Shown here piece after piece: positions 1 through 9,707 of a DNA stretch of 64,000 nt. The first letter of the stretch is position 1; each line of letters opens with the position of its first letter. Position numbers and translations under genes: made by a program. The stretch is from Sulfurimonas sp. HSL3-7 (GTDB lineage Bacteria; Campylobacterota; Campylobacteria; Campylobacterales; Sulfurimonadaceae), in the NCBI RefSeq assembly GCF_039645985.1, contig NZ_CP147919.1, positions 1,922,001-1,986,000 of the forward strand. The letters are read 5' to 3'. Below the pieces are notes generated by a model. The model did no database searches, was not told where the DNA came from, and saw nothing but the letters and a program-made list of their open reading frames with translations.

Positions 1-113
1 AGGATGAGAACGGTACCATCATTGGCTACATTGCTTCGCGTAAGGTAACTGTACCCGATCGCCTTCAAAGCACTATTATCCAGTATAAGAAACTTCTAGA
101 TGAGGAGAAGTAG
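1..113 (+). CDS. C-terminal end of a PAS-domain protein (partial)
   Basis: The window opens inside a plus-strand reading frame that ends with TAG at 111-113. The visible 36 residues contain the stretch DENGTIIGYIASRKVT, which resembles the last beta strands of Aer-type PAS sensor domains (a 'D.nG.i.GY...R' motif), followed by a short helix ending in LLDEEK. Many Campylobacterota carry short single-PAS proteins, or PAS domains fused to chemoreceptors, with this ending. The gene stops right after the domain, so a stand-alone PAS protein is likely. Only the tail is visible, so ligand and partner cannot be judged. Confidence 0.5.
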   Translation, partial: DENGTIIGYIASRKVTVPDRLQSTIIQYKKLLDEEK

Positions 114-269
114 GCACCACCCTACCCCTCTTTCGTATCATTCTCTTATTCATTGCACAGCTTTATAAATCATTGTCCTATTCTTTGCATCCCGTAGATT
201 TATCGTTATACTTATAGACTCGTTTTCCCCGATAATAAACAGTATAAGATGAGTTTGAAAAGGATAGTA

Positions 270-821
270 ATGCGATATCTACTACTGGTGCTTACGCTTA
301 TAACATTAGCCAATCCACTCAGTGCAAAGGAAAAAGAAGTGTCTATCTACGACTTTAACGTGACGGCCATTGACGGGCAAGAGATCCCTATGTCCATTTA
401 TAAAGAGAAGGTACTGTTGATCGTCAACGTCGCCAGCGAATGCGGGTTTACACCGCAGTACGAAGGCTTGGAGAAACTTTATGAATCGTACAGGGAGCAA
501 GGGTTCATGGTACTCGGTTTTCCGTCCAACCAGTTCGGAGAACAAGAGCCCGGCACCAACAAGGAGATCCTGTTTTTTTGTCAGGGAAAATATGACGTTC
601 AGTTCGATATGTTCGCCAAGATCGACGTTAACGGTGACGATGCCTCGCCCCTTTACCAGTATCTCAAGCATGAACAGAGCGGTTTGTTCTGGACAGAGTC
701 GATCAAATGGAACTTTACAAAATTTTTAGTCGATCGAAAGGGCAACATCGTCAAACGCTACGGCCCTTCCACAAAGCCTGAAAGTATCAGGAAGGATATA
801 GAGGCACTACTGAATAAATAG
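270..821 (+). CDS. Periplasmic glutathione-peroxidase-family thiol peroxidase
   Basis: The protein has about 183 residues and an N-terminal hydrophobic signal peptide (MRYLLLVLTLITLANPLSA), so it probably acts in the periplasm. It shows the GPx-family signature NVASECGFTPQY with a peroxidatic cysteine in place of selenocysteine, the Gln of PSNQFGEQEPG and the Trp-Asn of IKWNFTKFLVD. A second cysteine in FFCQGKYDVQF sits where thioredoxin-dependent GPx enzymes place the resolving cysteine, so it likely reduces hydroperoxides with thioredoxin-like donors rather than glutathione. A longer start exists at 249, but the ATG at 270 is preceded by AAAGGAT and gives a normal signal peptide. It stands alone between the PAS gene and the EPS locus. 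Confidence 0.88.
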   Translation: MRYLLLVLTLITLANPLSAKEKEVSIYDFNVTAIDGQEIPMSIYKEKVLLIVNVASECGFTPQYEGLEKLYESYREQGFMVLGFPSNQFGEQEPGTNKEILFFCQGKYDVQFDMFAKIDVNGDDASPLYQYLKHEQSGLFWTESIKWNFTKFLVDRKGNIVKRYGPSTKPESIRKDIEALLNK

Positions 822-1072
822 TGCCAAGTGCTAAGAAAAGATAATTAATAAAGAGTAAGCTGTCAACACATCCATTCAAGCAGGAAAAATGGCGATGCGT
901 ATCTAAATACGGAAGCAGCATAAAAGTTATAAATTTAGAGTGAACATCATTACGTGAGGAATACCCTTCTTTTCACAGAAATGTCAGCAAGCTGAACGTT
1001 TTACTCATTTTGCGACTGGTGAGGAGAGAAAGACGATGGTCCCGAAGATTCAGAGCCAAAAACCTGCAACGT

Positions 1073-3416
1073 TTACTCGTAGTAGCCTTTGCTAGAGCCG
1101 TAGCCGTAACCGTAGCCATAGCCGTAACCATGGCGTTTGCTCGATTCAATGCCATTAAGAATAAAGCCGAGATTATTGAGGTCATGTTCTTTAGAGAACT
1201 TGTCCACATTTTTAAGATAGGCTTTCTTCGAGTAGTTCGCACGTGTCACGATCAAACCGATATCGGCCGTCTTCAGCAGGATCATCGCATCGCTCACCAG
1301 ACCGATCGGCGGTGTATCAAAAATAATATACGCATACTTTTCCGAGAGTGTTTGAATCAGTTGCTCGAAACCTTCTTTCACCAAAAGCTCCGATGGGTTC
1401 GGCGGCTTCGGTCCCGAAGTGATGACATCAACATTTTCCAAGACCTCTTTTTGCAGGGCCTCTTCGAGTGTGTTGCTGCCTGAAAGCACGGAGCTCACAC
1501 CGATCTTGTTCGTAATATTGAACTCTTCATGCATACGGGAACGACGCATATCCAGATCAAGTATGATCACTTTTTTGCCGGTTGCGGCAATCATCTTGGC
1601 CAGTGAAACCGCGATAATTGTCTTGCCTTCACCCGAGATCGAAGAGGTCAATGCAACGATCTTGGATTTTTTGGTACCGCCCACAAACTGCAGGTTCGTA
1701 CGAAGCACACGCATCGCCTCTTCAAACTGCGAATACCCCCTCTTGTTCTTACGTTGCGGGATAGCACCATAGAGGGGAATAGTGCTGATCTTATCGAAAT
1801 CCTCAGCTGTTTTAAGGGTATCGTCCAGAAAAGAGCGTAAAAAGGCCGAAGCGACCCCGACGATAAGCCCAAGGATCATCCCCACTAAAATAATAAACAG
1901 ACGTTTTGGTTTGATAGGGAGCTTCGGCAGCAGTACCGAATCAAGCACACGTGTTTTCGATATGGTCGAGGAGCTTAAGATTGCCGTTTCGGCCCGTTTT
2001 TCCAACAGATAATTATAGACTTTCTCGTTGACCGTCGTATTACGCGTCAGGTTCGCCAATCTTCGTTCATTTTCAGGAAGTGCTTCCAGCGAACGTTGAT
2101 ATTTGCTAATATACTGCTGCAGCTTCTGTTTGCGCTCTTCGATGATGCGCAGATCATTCTTCAGTGTATATTTAATCGATGATTTCAAAGTTGATCGTTT
2201 CTGTCAGTTTGATCACATCCGGATGCAGTTCGGTGAACTCGACCAGGAGGGATTGACGTGCCATCATGTTCTCTTGAAACTGTTGGATCATCTGCGCCAG
2301 TGCCGGATCCGTAGCGCCGGCAGAGCCCAGGCTGATACCGGCGAGATCTTTGCCGGTATTGACGAACTCCTGAACATTCTTCAAGATACTCGATTCGATC
2401 TCAAGTGTCTGGAGCCGACTCTCATACTCAGCCATGTTCTGTGCCGTGATCATCGCCTGCTGGCCGGTATCGACAATCGTATGTTTCGCACGGAACTGCT
2501 CCAGCTGCCCCTGGGTTCGCTCAACATCCTTGTTGATCTCGGCGATCTGTGCATCGATAAAGGCCAAGGCTCGATCCGCCTCCAGGGTCTTCTCCTCCAG
2601 CTCTTGCTGCAGGTAGCGTTCTATCAGGGCGCTGAGCACCTGTTTCGCACGGAGCGCAACGTTGTCTTGAAAAGTGATCTTCAGTATCGAACCATTTTCA
2701 GAAGCCAAAGCGGTCGAAAGGCCTTCGTTAATAAACTTGTGCATCGCTTCATTGGGTGTGATCGAAAAGGAATACTCTTTTTCAACCCGGGTCAACGATC
2801 TTTTCGATCTTAATACTGAACCACCCGGTGACGATCTCTTCGCCGAATCTATGTATATCTTCGTAAGGTTTCGGTTCATCCGCAGGCGCTTCGATAAAAC
2901 CAAACTGCCGTAAAAGTCTCTCTCTTATCTCTATATCAGGCGTCATCCTCAGAATGAAACGGTCACTGCCCAGCATATCCATATAAAAACGGGTTCCATT
3001 TAAACGCTTATCGAGCGTTTTTGCCGTCACTAAAAATGGGGGAAGCACGATAAAGCTCGACAGTACGGTAATTGCGCTTCGTAAAGTACCGTGTACCGAT
3101 ATCGAGCCCAGCAAGGACCTTCTCCGCAAGGAAACGAGACTGGATAATATACTGCTCATCTTCGAGATTGGCACTATTTCCGGCAAGAGCAAGGGCCATC
3201 GTATCACTGTTATCGCCTCTCAAACGAGGATCTTCTCGCTGGAGTTCTATTGTCGTCGCCGCTTCATAGACATTGTGGTGTAAAATAGGCAAAGACGGCC
3301 GAACCGATGGTAAAGACGATCATAAAAATAATAATAGAATATTTATACCGGTTGAGCGTGCTGAAGACCTCTTTGAGGTCGATCTCATCTTTATCGATGG
3401 TAGGGTATGTGTTCAT
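1073..3416 (-). pseudogene. wzc: Frameshifted copy of wzc (polysaccharide copolymerase / BY-kinase)
   Basis: Relative to the intact gene at 38668-41010, this copy carries four in-gene frameshifts: a 2-nt deletion near 2189, and single-base insertions near 2787 (CC to CCC), 3038 (GGGG to GGGGG) and 3271 (TGGG to TGTGG). The reading frame is split into pieces at about 1073-2188, 2172-2790, 2790-3036 and 3036-3271. The longest piece still encodes the second membrane helix, the Walker A kinase region (SGEGKT), the Walker A' segment ILDLDMRRSR and the tyrosine-rich tail, but it has no obvious ribosome binding site. The ATG at 3416 is 5 bp after the wza stop, compared with 7 bp in the other copy. 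The indels without substitutions could be true decay after a recent duplication or uncorrected errors in a repeat. Confidence 0.8.
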
Positions 3417-3421
3417 TACTC

Positions 3422-4222
3422 TTACCACGCTTTGGCTAGGTAGGTAATGCTTACAAACGGTTCTAACATCGACGCAACCAGCTGAAACGGCGGTGCGATC
3501 TCATCAAAGGCGAGCTGACGTCCTTTAGATGCACGCGGCTGTACATAGACGATATCGTTCGGTTTGAGATAAAGACTTGCAATCCTGACGGCCGACATCT
3601 GGGTCAGATCGATCGTACGGACCTGTGGGTTGCGCAGGTCCCCGCGGATTACCAGGATACCCCGGCGCTCTGCATAGTCGGTCAGGTCTCCCGAACGGGC
3701 GATCGCTTCGATCAGGTTCATCGTACCGTTTGTCACCTGTACTACACCCGGCGTGTTGACCTCGCCTAAAAGAAAGATGCGCTGATTCATGATCTCTACC
3801 GTGACATACGGGGTGCGAATGTATTTCTTATACTCTTTCATTAAATACTTCGCCGCCTCGTCTTGCGTATAGCCCTCGATCTTGACACTGCCGATCAGTG
3901 GCAGATCCACCGTCCCCTCTCGCGTTACCAAAAGACCTGTCGTCTCATCGGGTACTCTGCCCCCCGTTGGCGTGCCGCGTGAACTTGAACTGATCATCGC
4001 CGTCAGCTCGCCCGGACCTGACTGATTATAAACGATGATATTCACACGGTCATTAGGCTGTATCCTGTTCTCGAATACCATCTCATCCTGATACACCTTC
4101 TCGTTTACCTCCGTCGGCTCCTCCGAACGCTCGTCGTCCTGAAACAAGGTGTACCTTTTCATACTGCACCCGGAGAAAAAAAAGAGCGCCAAAACGGTGA
4201 TCAAAATAGTTTGTCTTAACAT
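3422..4222 (-). CDS. wza: Outer-membrane polysaccharide export lipoprotein (Wza/OPX family), left copy
   Basis: This 266-residue protein is identical in sequence to the product of 41018-41818. It has a lipoprotein signal with lipobox FFSGC, a Poly_export domain in the first half (NDRVNIIVYNQSGPGEL, then DLPLIGSVKIEGYTQDEA) and an SLBB-like domain around residues 145-220 (RIFLLGEVNTPGVVQ). It is shorter than E. coli Wza and lacks an obvious C-terminal amphipathic barrel helix; the C-terminus VSITYLAKAW suggests a membrane-proximal segment. OPX proteins of this size export capsule or EPS through the periplasm together with a Wzc-like partner, here the frameshifted gene immediately downstream. 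The wbqC end of the EPS operon lies upstream, so this copy may be read through from that block or from its own promoter. Confidence 0.9.
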   Translation of the reverse strand: MLRQTILITVLALFFFSGCSMKRYTLFQDDERSEEPTEVNEKVYQDEMVFENRIQPNDRVNIIVYNQSGPGELTAMISSSSRGTPTGGRVPDETTGLLVTREGTVDLPLIGSVKIEGYTQDEAAKYLMKEYKKYIRTPYVTVEIMNQRIFLLGEVNTPGVVQVTNGTMNLIEAIARSGDLTDYAERRGILVIRGDLRNPQVRTIDLTQMSAVRIASLYLKPNDIVYVQPRASKGRQLAFDEIAPPFQLVASMLEPFVSITYLAKAW

Positions 4223-4295
4223 TTTTTCACTTTGTATTAGTTTCTGCTTTATCTCTATATTCTAACTAAATTATTTGACATTTTGGTAAAGCCTT

Positions 4296-4710
4296 TGTTC
4301 TCTTTGCAAGATTCTTTGAATTTTGACACAGTTGGGAAAAAGCTTTTTTTTTGCTTGATTGCAGCGCTCCAAAAATTATACCGGTATTAATTTTACAAGA
4401 GAAAGAGAAAGTGTTCAGAATTACAATCGATCATCTACTTTTCTGTGATGTCAGCAGAGTGAATGACAGGTTTTTAAACAATGCGGCCGTTGAAATGTCA
4501 ATTGTATTGCGTACCCGAATTGTAATAATATGCATCAGTTTTAAAGACATGTGATCACTGCCCATATCATTCACTCCACACTGGATAGACAATTAAAAAA
4601 ACAGCAGCAACAGCCTATGGCGAACAAAGATCATCGACGGATTCATATCTTAACGAGAGAAAAGAGTGTATTTTAAACAAAAAGCGTCATGATCACCATC
4701 TAATACATTT
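4296..4710. other. Non-coding gap upstream of the left wza copy
   Basis: No intact gene is visible in these 415 bp. The part next to 4295 should hold the promoter region of the left wza copy, but unlike the first 73 bp upstream of wza it is not shared with the right copy, so the two copies can have different upstream control. On the minus strand, 4431-4590 contains a short carrier-protein-like remnant described separately. Confidence 0.6.
4431..4590 (-). pseudogene. Possible remnant of an NRPS carrier-protein (PCP/ACP) domain
   Basis: The minus-strand frame reads LSIQCGVNDMGSDHMSLKL and continues with a segment ending TAALFKNLSFTLLTSQK before a stop. This follows the layout of peptidyl/acyl carrier domains (a GVND..F.LGGdS-L core followed by the I.v..LF..pT helix). 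The 'FFEL' part is missing and His stands where the phosphopantetheine-bearing Ser should be. It has no start codon of its own and upstream stops break the frame. The call rests on a short by-eye alignment. It fits with a second possible NRPS scrap at 9708-10008. Confidence 0.35.
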
Positions 4711-5412
4711 TCATATCAATGTATAACTTTTTAGCATCGTTTGGATCTTTTCTTTAGAATTGAACATCATGATATCAATAATAGAGAGAAAAGGAACGAA
4801 CACATCATCAAATTGCTTGTACTCTATAATCTTCGTATCAATAAAGTTCAGTTTCACACCAGCTTTGGCAAAGGTTTCTTTCACATAAAGCGATTGACCA
4901 CCAATGGCATTGATATAGTGATCAGCATGCAAATACTTATTTATCGCCAATACCTTCTCTTCTCCCTTTAAAGTATGGTCAATTTTCAGTGTTGATGACA
5001 CCACTATTTCAGTATCTATATCTAAATATTCCGCTACTTTCATGATGGAGTTGTAGGTATAGAAAAACAGGTTTTTTTCATCAAAGCTGAAAATAGATTC
5101 GAGCAAAGGAAATACGTCATTAAAATAGGGCGCTTTTTTGTATCCGTTCTCAATTTGACGTAAGATTTTATCTATCTGTTGGGAAGCATGGTCCGCAAGC
5201 CTTCTTTCCACGACATCAAGCTGGTAGGAATCTTTTTTCAGAGGAATGCTGAAGAGTGTTTTCTTTCCAAATAACAGAATATTATTCTTGTTAAACCAAC
5301 CCCCCTTCTCAAACTGGATATTGTCATAAACCACAAACTTGTCCACAGCATCTATCAGCTGCCAGTAACCAATATAGGGAAAAAGATAAGGTTGCATAAT
5401 AGCGATAGTCAT
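4711..5412 (-). CDS. WbqC-like protein
   Basis: This 233-residue protein begins with IMQPYLFPYIGYWQLID, the hallmark N-terminus of the WbqC family, followed by DKFVVYDNIQFEKGGWFNKN. WbqC proteins occur in O-antigen and capsule clusters, typically beside aminotransferases and dTDP-sugar genes; their reaction is not firmly established, and a role in modifying the amino group of an amino-deoxysugar is an inference from context. It is the last gene of the rfbA-rfbB-aminotransferase block. A 32-codon ORF upstream ends on an ATGA overlap with its start. No signal peptide or membrane segment is seen, so it should be cytoplasmic. Confidence 0.85.
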   Translation of the reverse strand: MTIAIMQPYLFPYIGYWQLIDAVDKFVVYDNIQFEKGGWFNKNNILLFGKKTLFSIPLKKDSYQLDVVERRLADHASQQIDKILRQIENGYKKAPYFNDVFPLLESIFSFDEKNLFFYTYNSIMKVAEYLDIDTEIVVSSTLKIDHTLKGEEKVLAINKYLHADHYINAIGGQSLYVKETFAKAGVKLNFIDTKIIEYKQFDDVFVPFLSIIDIMMFNSKEKIQTMLKSYTLI

Positions 5413-5507
5413 ATGGCCACCTTTACTTTATTTAAATGTTCTTTATTCTCAGCAGTTTTATTCTGCTCAGAATTTTTTAGATAAAGACTCACAAGTAATT
5501 TAATCAT
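5409..5507 (-). CDS. Candidate small ORF overlapping the wbqC start
   Basis: A 32-codon reading frame (MIKLLVSLYLKN...) starts 7 bp after the aminotransferase stop, preceded by a weak GAG, and ends with TGA overlapping the wbqC ATG as ATGA. The placement would suit translational coupling across the gap. It has no recognisable domain. Chance is a real alternative. Confidence 0.25.
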   Translation of the reverse strand: MIKLLVSLYLKNSEQNKTAENKEHLNKVKVAI

Positions 5508-5513
5508 ACTCTA

Positions 5514-6590
5514 TCATCGTCTCTGCTTGTGAAGTGTTTCAATGATAATTTTACTTACTGCAGCTTCAATTCCGGAATGCATAGGAACTACCAATATTCT
5601 GCCAGCGATGTCTCTAGAGTTTCTCATCACCTGACGAAGTTTTACATAAGGGAGCGTATCCAGCGAAGGATAAAAATATTGACGAGGTGAGACAGCCTCC
5701 GCAAGCAGAGCATTCCGGACATTTTCAAGTTCTTCTTCTGATCTCAAAACGATAGGAAAATAGCTGTAACTTTGTGACGCATCTTTAGTAATACGCTGCA
5801 ACTGCACATAATCCTTCAAATGTGCGGCATAATAATCATGGCTCTTCTTGCGCTGCGCAAGAATGGTATCGATCTCATCCAACACACACAACCCCATTGC
5901 CGCTTCCAGTTCATTCATTTTTGCATTAATGCCTAATGTCTTGACTGTGTTTTGATCGTCAAGACCAAAATTTCTAACGATTTTCGCTTTTTCGTACAGG
6001 TCATCATCTTTTACAACAATCGCAGCCCCTTCAATCGTATGGAAAAATTTGGTTGCATGAAAACTGATAACAGAGATGTCTCCGTAATTGAGGATGCTCT
6101 CATTTTTATACTTAACGTCGAAAGCGTGTGAAGCATCATAAATAACTTTCAAGCTATTCTTTTTTGCGATCCTGTCGATCTCTTCTATCTCGCAGGCATT
6201 ACCAAACACGTGTACCGGGACGATCGCGGAAGTCTTTACACTCAATGATTTTTCCATTTTTACAGGATCGATATTGAATGTTTCGGGGTCAATGTCTGTA
6301 AACACAGGATCCAGCCCCTCCCATTTTATGGAACTGGTGGTTGCCACAAAACTGAAAGGGGTCGTGATCACTTCACCTTTTAGTTGCAAAAGTTTATATG
6401 AGAGCTGCAGCGCGGTTGTACCGTTTGAGACGCAAAGAAGGTTTTTGACCCCAAGATGTTTCGCAAGTCTTTTTTCGAGTTCCTGCACCAATGGTCCGTT
6501 GTTCGTCAACCATCCGCTTTCATAGACCTTTTCGACATAGTTTAGAAACTTCTGTTTATCAGGGAAATATACTTTTGAAACATTAACCAT
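5514..6590 (-). CDS. DegT/DnrJ/EryC1/StrS-family sugar aminotransferase (copy 2)
   Basis: This 358-residue PLP-dependent aminotransferase has the N-terminus PDKQKFLNYVEKVYESGWLT followed by TNNGPLVQELEKRL, the cofactor-contact motif SNGTTALQLSY, YDASHAFDVKY and the PLP lysine in SFHATKFFHTIEGAA. This subgroup resembles VioA-type enzymes that convert dTDP-4-keto-6-deoxyglucose into a 4-amino sugar, which matches the rfbA-rfbB genes just upstream. It lies 40 bp downstream of a close paralogue (6631-7707) with which it shares most motifs, so it arose by tandem duplication. The two may act on different keto positions, or one may be redundant. The exact regiochemistry cannot be read from sequence. 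Confidence 0.88.
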   Translation of the reverse strand: MVNVSKVYFPDKQKFLNYVEKVYESGWLTNNGPLVQELEKRLAKHLGVKNLLCVSNGTTALQLSYKLLQLKGEVITTPFSFVATTSSIKWEGLDPVFTDIDPETFNIDPVKMEKSLSVKTSAIVPVHVFGNACEIEEIDRIAKKNSLKVIYDASHAFDVKYKNESILNYGDISVISFHATKFFHTIEGAAIVVKDDDLYEKAKIVRNFGLDDQNTVKTLGINAKMNELEAAMGLCVLDEIDTILAQRKKSHDYYAAHLKDYVQLQRITKDASQSYSYFPIVLRSEEELENVRNALLAEAVSPRQYFYPSLDTLPYVKLRQVMRNSRDIAGRILVVPMHSGIEAAVSKIIIETLHKQRR

Positions 6591-6630
6591 TATATGCCTT
6601 CATGCGTTTTGAAATCCAAGATACAGCTTT

Positions 6631-7707
6631 TTATCTACGCAACTTTTCGAGAGTTTCAACCACTATTTTGCTCACAGTAGGCTCAACCCCCGAATGCATG
6701 GGGATCACAAGGATTCTGCTCGAGATATCCCTCGAAATCGGCATAATCCTGCGCTTTTCAACATACGAAAGCGTATCGAGTGACGGATAAAAATATTGCC
6801 GCGGTGCAATATCTTTTTCAAGCAAAGCTGACCGAACTTTGTCCATCTCCTCTTCCGATCTGAAAACAATTGGGAAATAGGTATAACTCTGCGTAGCGTC
6901 TTCATTCTTTTTCTGCATTTGAATATAGTCTTTTAGCTGTTTGACATAATATTCCCTGCTTGCTTTACGCTGTTCATGGATAATGGTCTCTTCATCCAGC
7001 ATACACAGTCCCATCGCCGCTTCAAATTCGTTCATCTTCGCATTTATGCCCAACATTCCCACGGAATCAGGACCGTCTACACCATAACTTCTGACAATTT
7101 TTGCTTTTTCATACAAGGCATCATCTTTAATGACAATTGCAGCACCTTCTATGGTATGAAAAATTTTAGTCGCATGGAAACTGATAGCTGAAATATCACC
7201 GTAATTCAATATATGTTTATCTTTGTACTTGACATCAAACGCGTGTGAAGCGTCATAAATGACCTTTAAATGATGCTTATCGGCGATTTCATCGATTTTA
7301 TCAATCTCGCATGCGTTCCCAAAAACATGGCATGGAGCGATAGCACTTGTCTTCTCGGTAATGGCACTTTCAATATTTTGGGGATCAATATTGTAACTCT
7401 CGGGATCAATATCCGCAAAAACAGGGGTAAGCCCCTCAGCCGCAATTGAACTCGTCGTCGAAACAAAACTGAAAGGCGTTGTCACTACCTCCCCCTCAAG
7501 CTCAAGCAGACGGTAAGCCAGCTGTATTGCAGACGTTCCATTTGAAACACAAAGCAGGTTTTTTACCCCAAGATACTCTTCAAGTCGTTTTTCAAGCTCC
7601 TGGACCAATGGCCCGTTATTTGTTAGCCATCCGCTCTCATATATCTTGTCGACGTAGCTTTTATACTTCTCTTTATCCGGTAAATATATTTTAGTAACAT
7701 GAACCAT
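6631..7707 (-). CDS. DegT/DnrJ/EryC1/StrS-family sugar aminotransferase (copy 1)
   Basis: This is a 358-residue paralogue of 5514-6590, of identical length and colinear throughout. It carries the N-terminal PDKEKYKSYVDKIYESGWLT, CVSNGTSAIQLAYRLL, YDASHAFDVKY and the PLP lysine in SFHATKIFHTIEGAA. It should use glutamate to aminate a dTDP-keto-deoxysugar made by RfbB. Its ATG overlaps the rfbB stop by one base (TGATG), a sign of translational coupling and of a shared substrate. Both paralogues end with a KLRR/KQRR-type C-terminus right at the stop, so neither is truncated. Confidence 0.9.
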   Translation of the reverse strand: MVHVTKIYLPDKEKYKSYVDKIYESGWLTNNGPLVQELEKRLEEYLGVKNLLCVSNGTSAIQLAYRLLELEGEVVTTPFSFVSTTSSIAAEGLTPVFADIDPESYNIDPQNIESAITEKTSAIAPCHVFGNACEIDKIDEIADKHHLKVIYDASHAFDVKYKDKHILNYGDISAISFHATKIFHTIEGAAIVIKDDALYEKAKIVRSYGVDGPDSVGMLGINAKMNEFEAAMGLCMLDEETIIHEQRKASREYYVKQLKDYIQMQKKNEDATQSYTYFPIVFRSEEEMDKVRSALLEKDIAPRQYFYPSLDTLSYVEKRRIMPISRDISSRILVIPMHSGVEPTVSKIVVETLEKLRR

Positions 7708-8753
7708 CAGTTTCTCTCTTTTTTTAGATCTTTAACACTGTATTTTTTCAAATACCATTCCACTGTTTTCACTATCCCGCTTTCAAAATTCTCATCCGCT
7801 TTCCACCCAAGTTCGTTCTCGATTTTTGTCGCATCAATAGCATAACGCCTGTCGTGTCCAGCCCTATCTTCTACAAAAGATATTAGTTCATTGTAACTTT
7901 TTAATGATAATTTTTCAATCGGGTGCAATTTATCCAGGATTTCACATATTTTATGCACTATGTAATTGTTTGTACGCTCATTACGGCCTCCAATATTGTA
8001 AACCTCGCCGCTGTCCCCCTTATGGTAGACCAGATCAATACCTTTGCAGTGATCGAGTACATAGAGCCAGTCGCGGATATTCTCGCCGTCACCGTAAATA
8101 GGGATCTGCTCACCGGCAAGCGCCTTTCGAATGATGGTCGGGATCAGCTTCTCATCATGCTGCTTTGGTCCGTAGTTGTTTGAGCAGTTGGTGACAACGG
8201 TATTCATCCCATAGGTATGATGGTAGCTGCGCACAATCATATCGCTTCCTGCTTTTGATGCACTGTAGGGAGAATTCGGTGCATAGGGGGTATTTTCCGT
8301 AAAAAAGCCTTCCTCTCCCAGTGTTCCATAGACTTCATCTGTGGAGATATGATGAAAACGGCATGTCTCATATCCATCTTTGCAGACAAAAGGACCCGCC
8401 ATCCAATATTTGTACGCCACATCGATAAGCGTAAATGTACCTTTTATATTTGTCTCAATAAAGACAGCAGGATTTTTGATAGAGTTATCGACATGACTTT
8501 CCGCAGCAAAATGGATCACGCCTCGGACATCATACTTTGCAAATAGCTTCTCAACAAGTGCTCGGTCGCAGATGTCGCCTTTGACAAAAGCATAACGCCC
8601 ATCTTTTTCCACCTCTTTAAGATTGTCAAGGTTACCTGCGTAAGTAAGCAGATCGAGATTAATGATGGTATAGTCAGGATATTTTTCTAAAAAGTAGGGA
8701 ACAAAGTTAGAACCTATAAACCCTGCGCATCCCGTAACCAGAATCGTCTTCAT
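7707..8753 (-). CDS. rfbB: dTDP-glucose 4,6-dehydratase
   Basis: The 348-residue SDR-family enzyme shows the NAD-binding [10 protein letters not shown] at its N-terminus, the catalytic Asp-Glu in [15 protein letters not shown] and the Tyr-Lys pair in [10 protein letters not shown]. It converts dTDP-glucose to dTDP-4-keto-6-deoxyglucose, the branch point for rhamnose and amino-deoxysugars. No rfbC or rfbD is present nearby, and aminotransferases follow directly, so the product here is likely an aminated 6-deoxysugar rather than rhamnose. Its start overlaps the rfbA stop by 4 bp (ATGA). Length and motifs are normal for RfbB. Confidence 0.96.
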   Translation of the reverse strand: MKTILVTGCAGFIGSNFVPYFLEKYPDYTIINLDLLTYAGNLDNLKEVEKDGRYAFVKGDICDRALVEKLFAKYDVRGVIHFAAESHVDNSIKNPAVFIETNIKGTFTLIDVAYKYWMAGPFVCKDGYETCRFHHISTDEVYGTLGEEGFFTENTPYAPNSPYSASKAGSDMIVRSYHHTYGMNTVVTNCSNNYGPKQHDEKLIPTIIRKALAGEQIPIYGDGENIRDWLYVLDHCKGIDLVYHKGDSGEVYNIGGRNERTNNYIVHKICEILDKLHPIEKLSLKSYNELISFVEDRAGHDRRYAIDATKIENELGWKADENFESGIVKTVEWYLKKYSVKDLKKERN

Positions 8754-9622
8754 TGCTTTTCTTTCACCAAACCTATAAGGTACTGCCCGTAACCGCTTTT
8801 TTCAAGCGGTTTGGCGATTTCCAAAATCTTTTCTGCATCAATCCATCCGTTATTAAAAGCAATCTCTTCGAGGCATGCGATCATAAAACCCTGGCGGTCT
8901 TCAACAGTCTGAACAAAGATTCCAGCATCAAGTAAACTGCTGAGCGTCCCCGTATCCAGCCAGGCAAAGCCCCTTCCAAGCAGGTGCACTTTGAGTTGTT
9001 TTCGCTTCAGGTAAGCCTCATTGACAGAGGTTATCTCCAACTCCCCTCTGGGTGATGGCTTGATCTTTTTTGCTATCTCTATGACATCGTTATCATAAAA
9101 GTAGAGCCCGGTCACGGCAAAACTGCTTTTTGGATTTTCAGGCTTTTCTTCAATGGAGATGACTTTTCTATTCTTGTCAAATTCAACGACGCCGAAACGT
9201 TTTGGGTCCTTGACTTGATACCCGAATATAATCGCACCCTCCTTTAAATTTGCAGAATCTTTCAGCAACGGCGAAAAGGCATGACCATAAAAGATGTTAT
9301 CGCCTAAAATCAAGCAAACGCTGTCATCGCCTATGAACTCTTCGCCTAAGATAAAGGCCTGGGCCAGTCCGTCCGGAGAGGGCTGTATCTTGTACTGAAG
9401 ATGAATACCCCACTGACTGCCGTCGCCGAGAAGTTCTTCAAATCGTGACGTATCCTCAGGTGTTGAAATAATCAGTATCTCTTTGATTCCCGCCAACATC
9501 AGTACAGAGAGCGGGTAATAGACCATCGGTTTGTCATAGATCGGCAACAGCTGCTTTGAAATTACTTTGGTCATAGGGTAAAGCCGTGTCCCGCTTCCAC
9601 CGGCAAGTATTATGCCTTTCAT
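8750..9622 (-). CDS. rfbA: Glucose-1-phosphate thymidylyltransferase
   Basis: The enzyme of about 290 residues has the nucleotidyltransferase signature [20 protein letters not shown] near the N-terminus, the substrate-binding [15 protein letters not shown] and [19 protein letters not shown]. It makes dTDP-glucose from glucose-1-phosphate and dTTP, the first step of the pathway continued by rfbB. The frame is open up to 9637, but the ATG at 9622 has GGAGG nine bases upstream and gives the standard MKGIILAGG start. It is the first gene of a five-gene minus-strand block ending in wbqC. A decayed second rfbA fragment lies at 32118-32277. Confidence 0.96.
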   Translation of the reverse strand: MKGIILAGGSGTRLYPMTKVISKQLLPIYDKPMVYYPLSVLMLAGIKEILIISTPEDTSRFEELLGDGSQWGIHLQYKIQPSPDGLAQAFILGEEFIGDDSVCLILGDNIFYGHAFSPLLKDSANLKEGAIIFGYQVKDPKRFGVVEFDKNRKVISIEEKPENPKSSFAVTGLYFYDNDVIEIAKKIKPSPRGELEITSVNEAYLKRKQLKVHLLGRGFAWLDTGTLSSLLDAGIFVQTVEDRQGFMIACLEEIAFNNGWIDAEKILEIAKPLEKSGYGQYLIGLVKEKQ

Positions 9623-9707
9623 TGTACAAACCTCCATCCATAAATCATTTCACTCAAAGGATGACCTAACACCGTACGTTAAGTGATTATCATATATTAA
9701 CACAAAT

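Larger units (their letters stand above)
1020..4295 (-). repeat. Left copy of a 3.28-kb direct repeat (wza-wzc segment)
   Basis: This 3276-bp stretch matches 38615-41891 in the same orientation. I saw no substitutions in the parts I compared. There are five indels: a 2-nt loss near 2189, one extra C near 2787, one extra G near 3038, one extra T near 3271 and a 2-nt loss near 3417. The repeat starts about 55 bp downstream of the wzc stop codon and ends about 73 bp upstream of the wza start, so both genes and the proximal promoter region are duplicated. It closes the left end of the EPS locus. Confidence 0.95.

Noticed and set aside
2103-2813. Long plus-strand ORF across the left wzc copy (and its equivalent at 39820-40509)
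   Set aside because: Antisense shadow of wzc; the minus-strand frame matches the protein family.
4351-4554. 67-codon plus-strand ORF upstream of the left wza copy
   Set aside because: No ribosome binding site or domain; it overlaps the possible carrier-protein remnant on the other strand.
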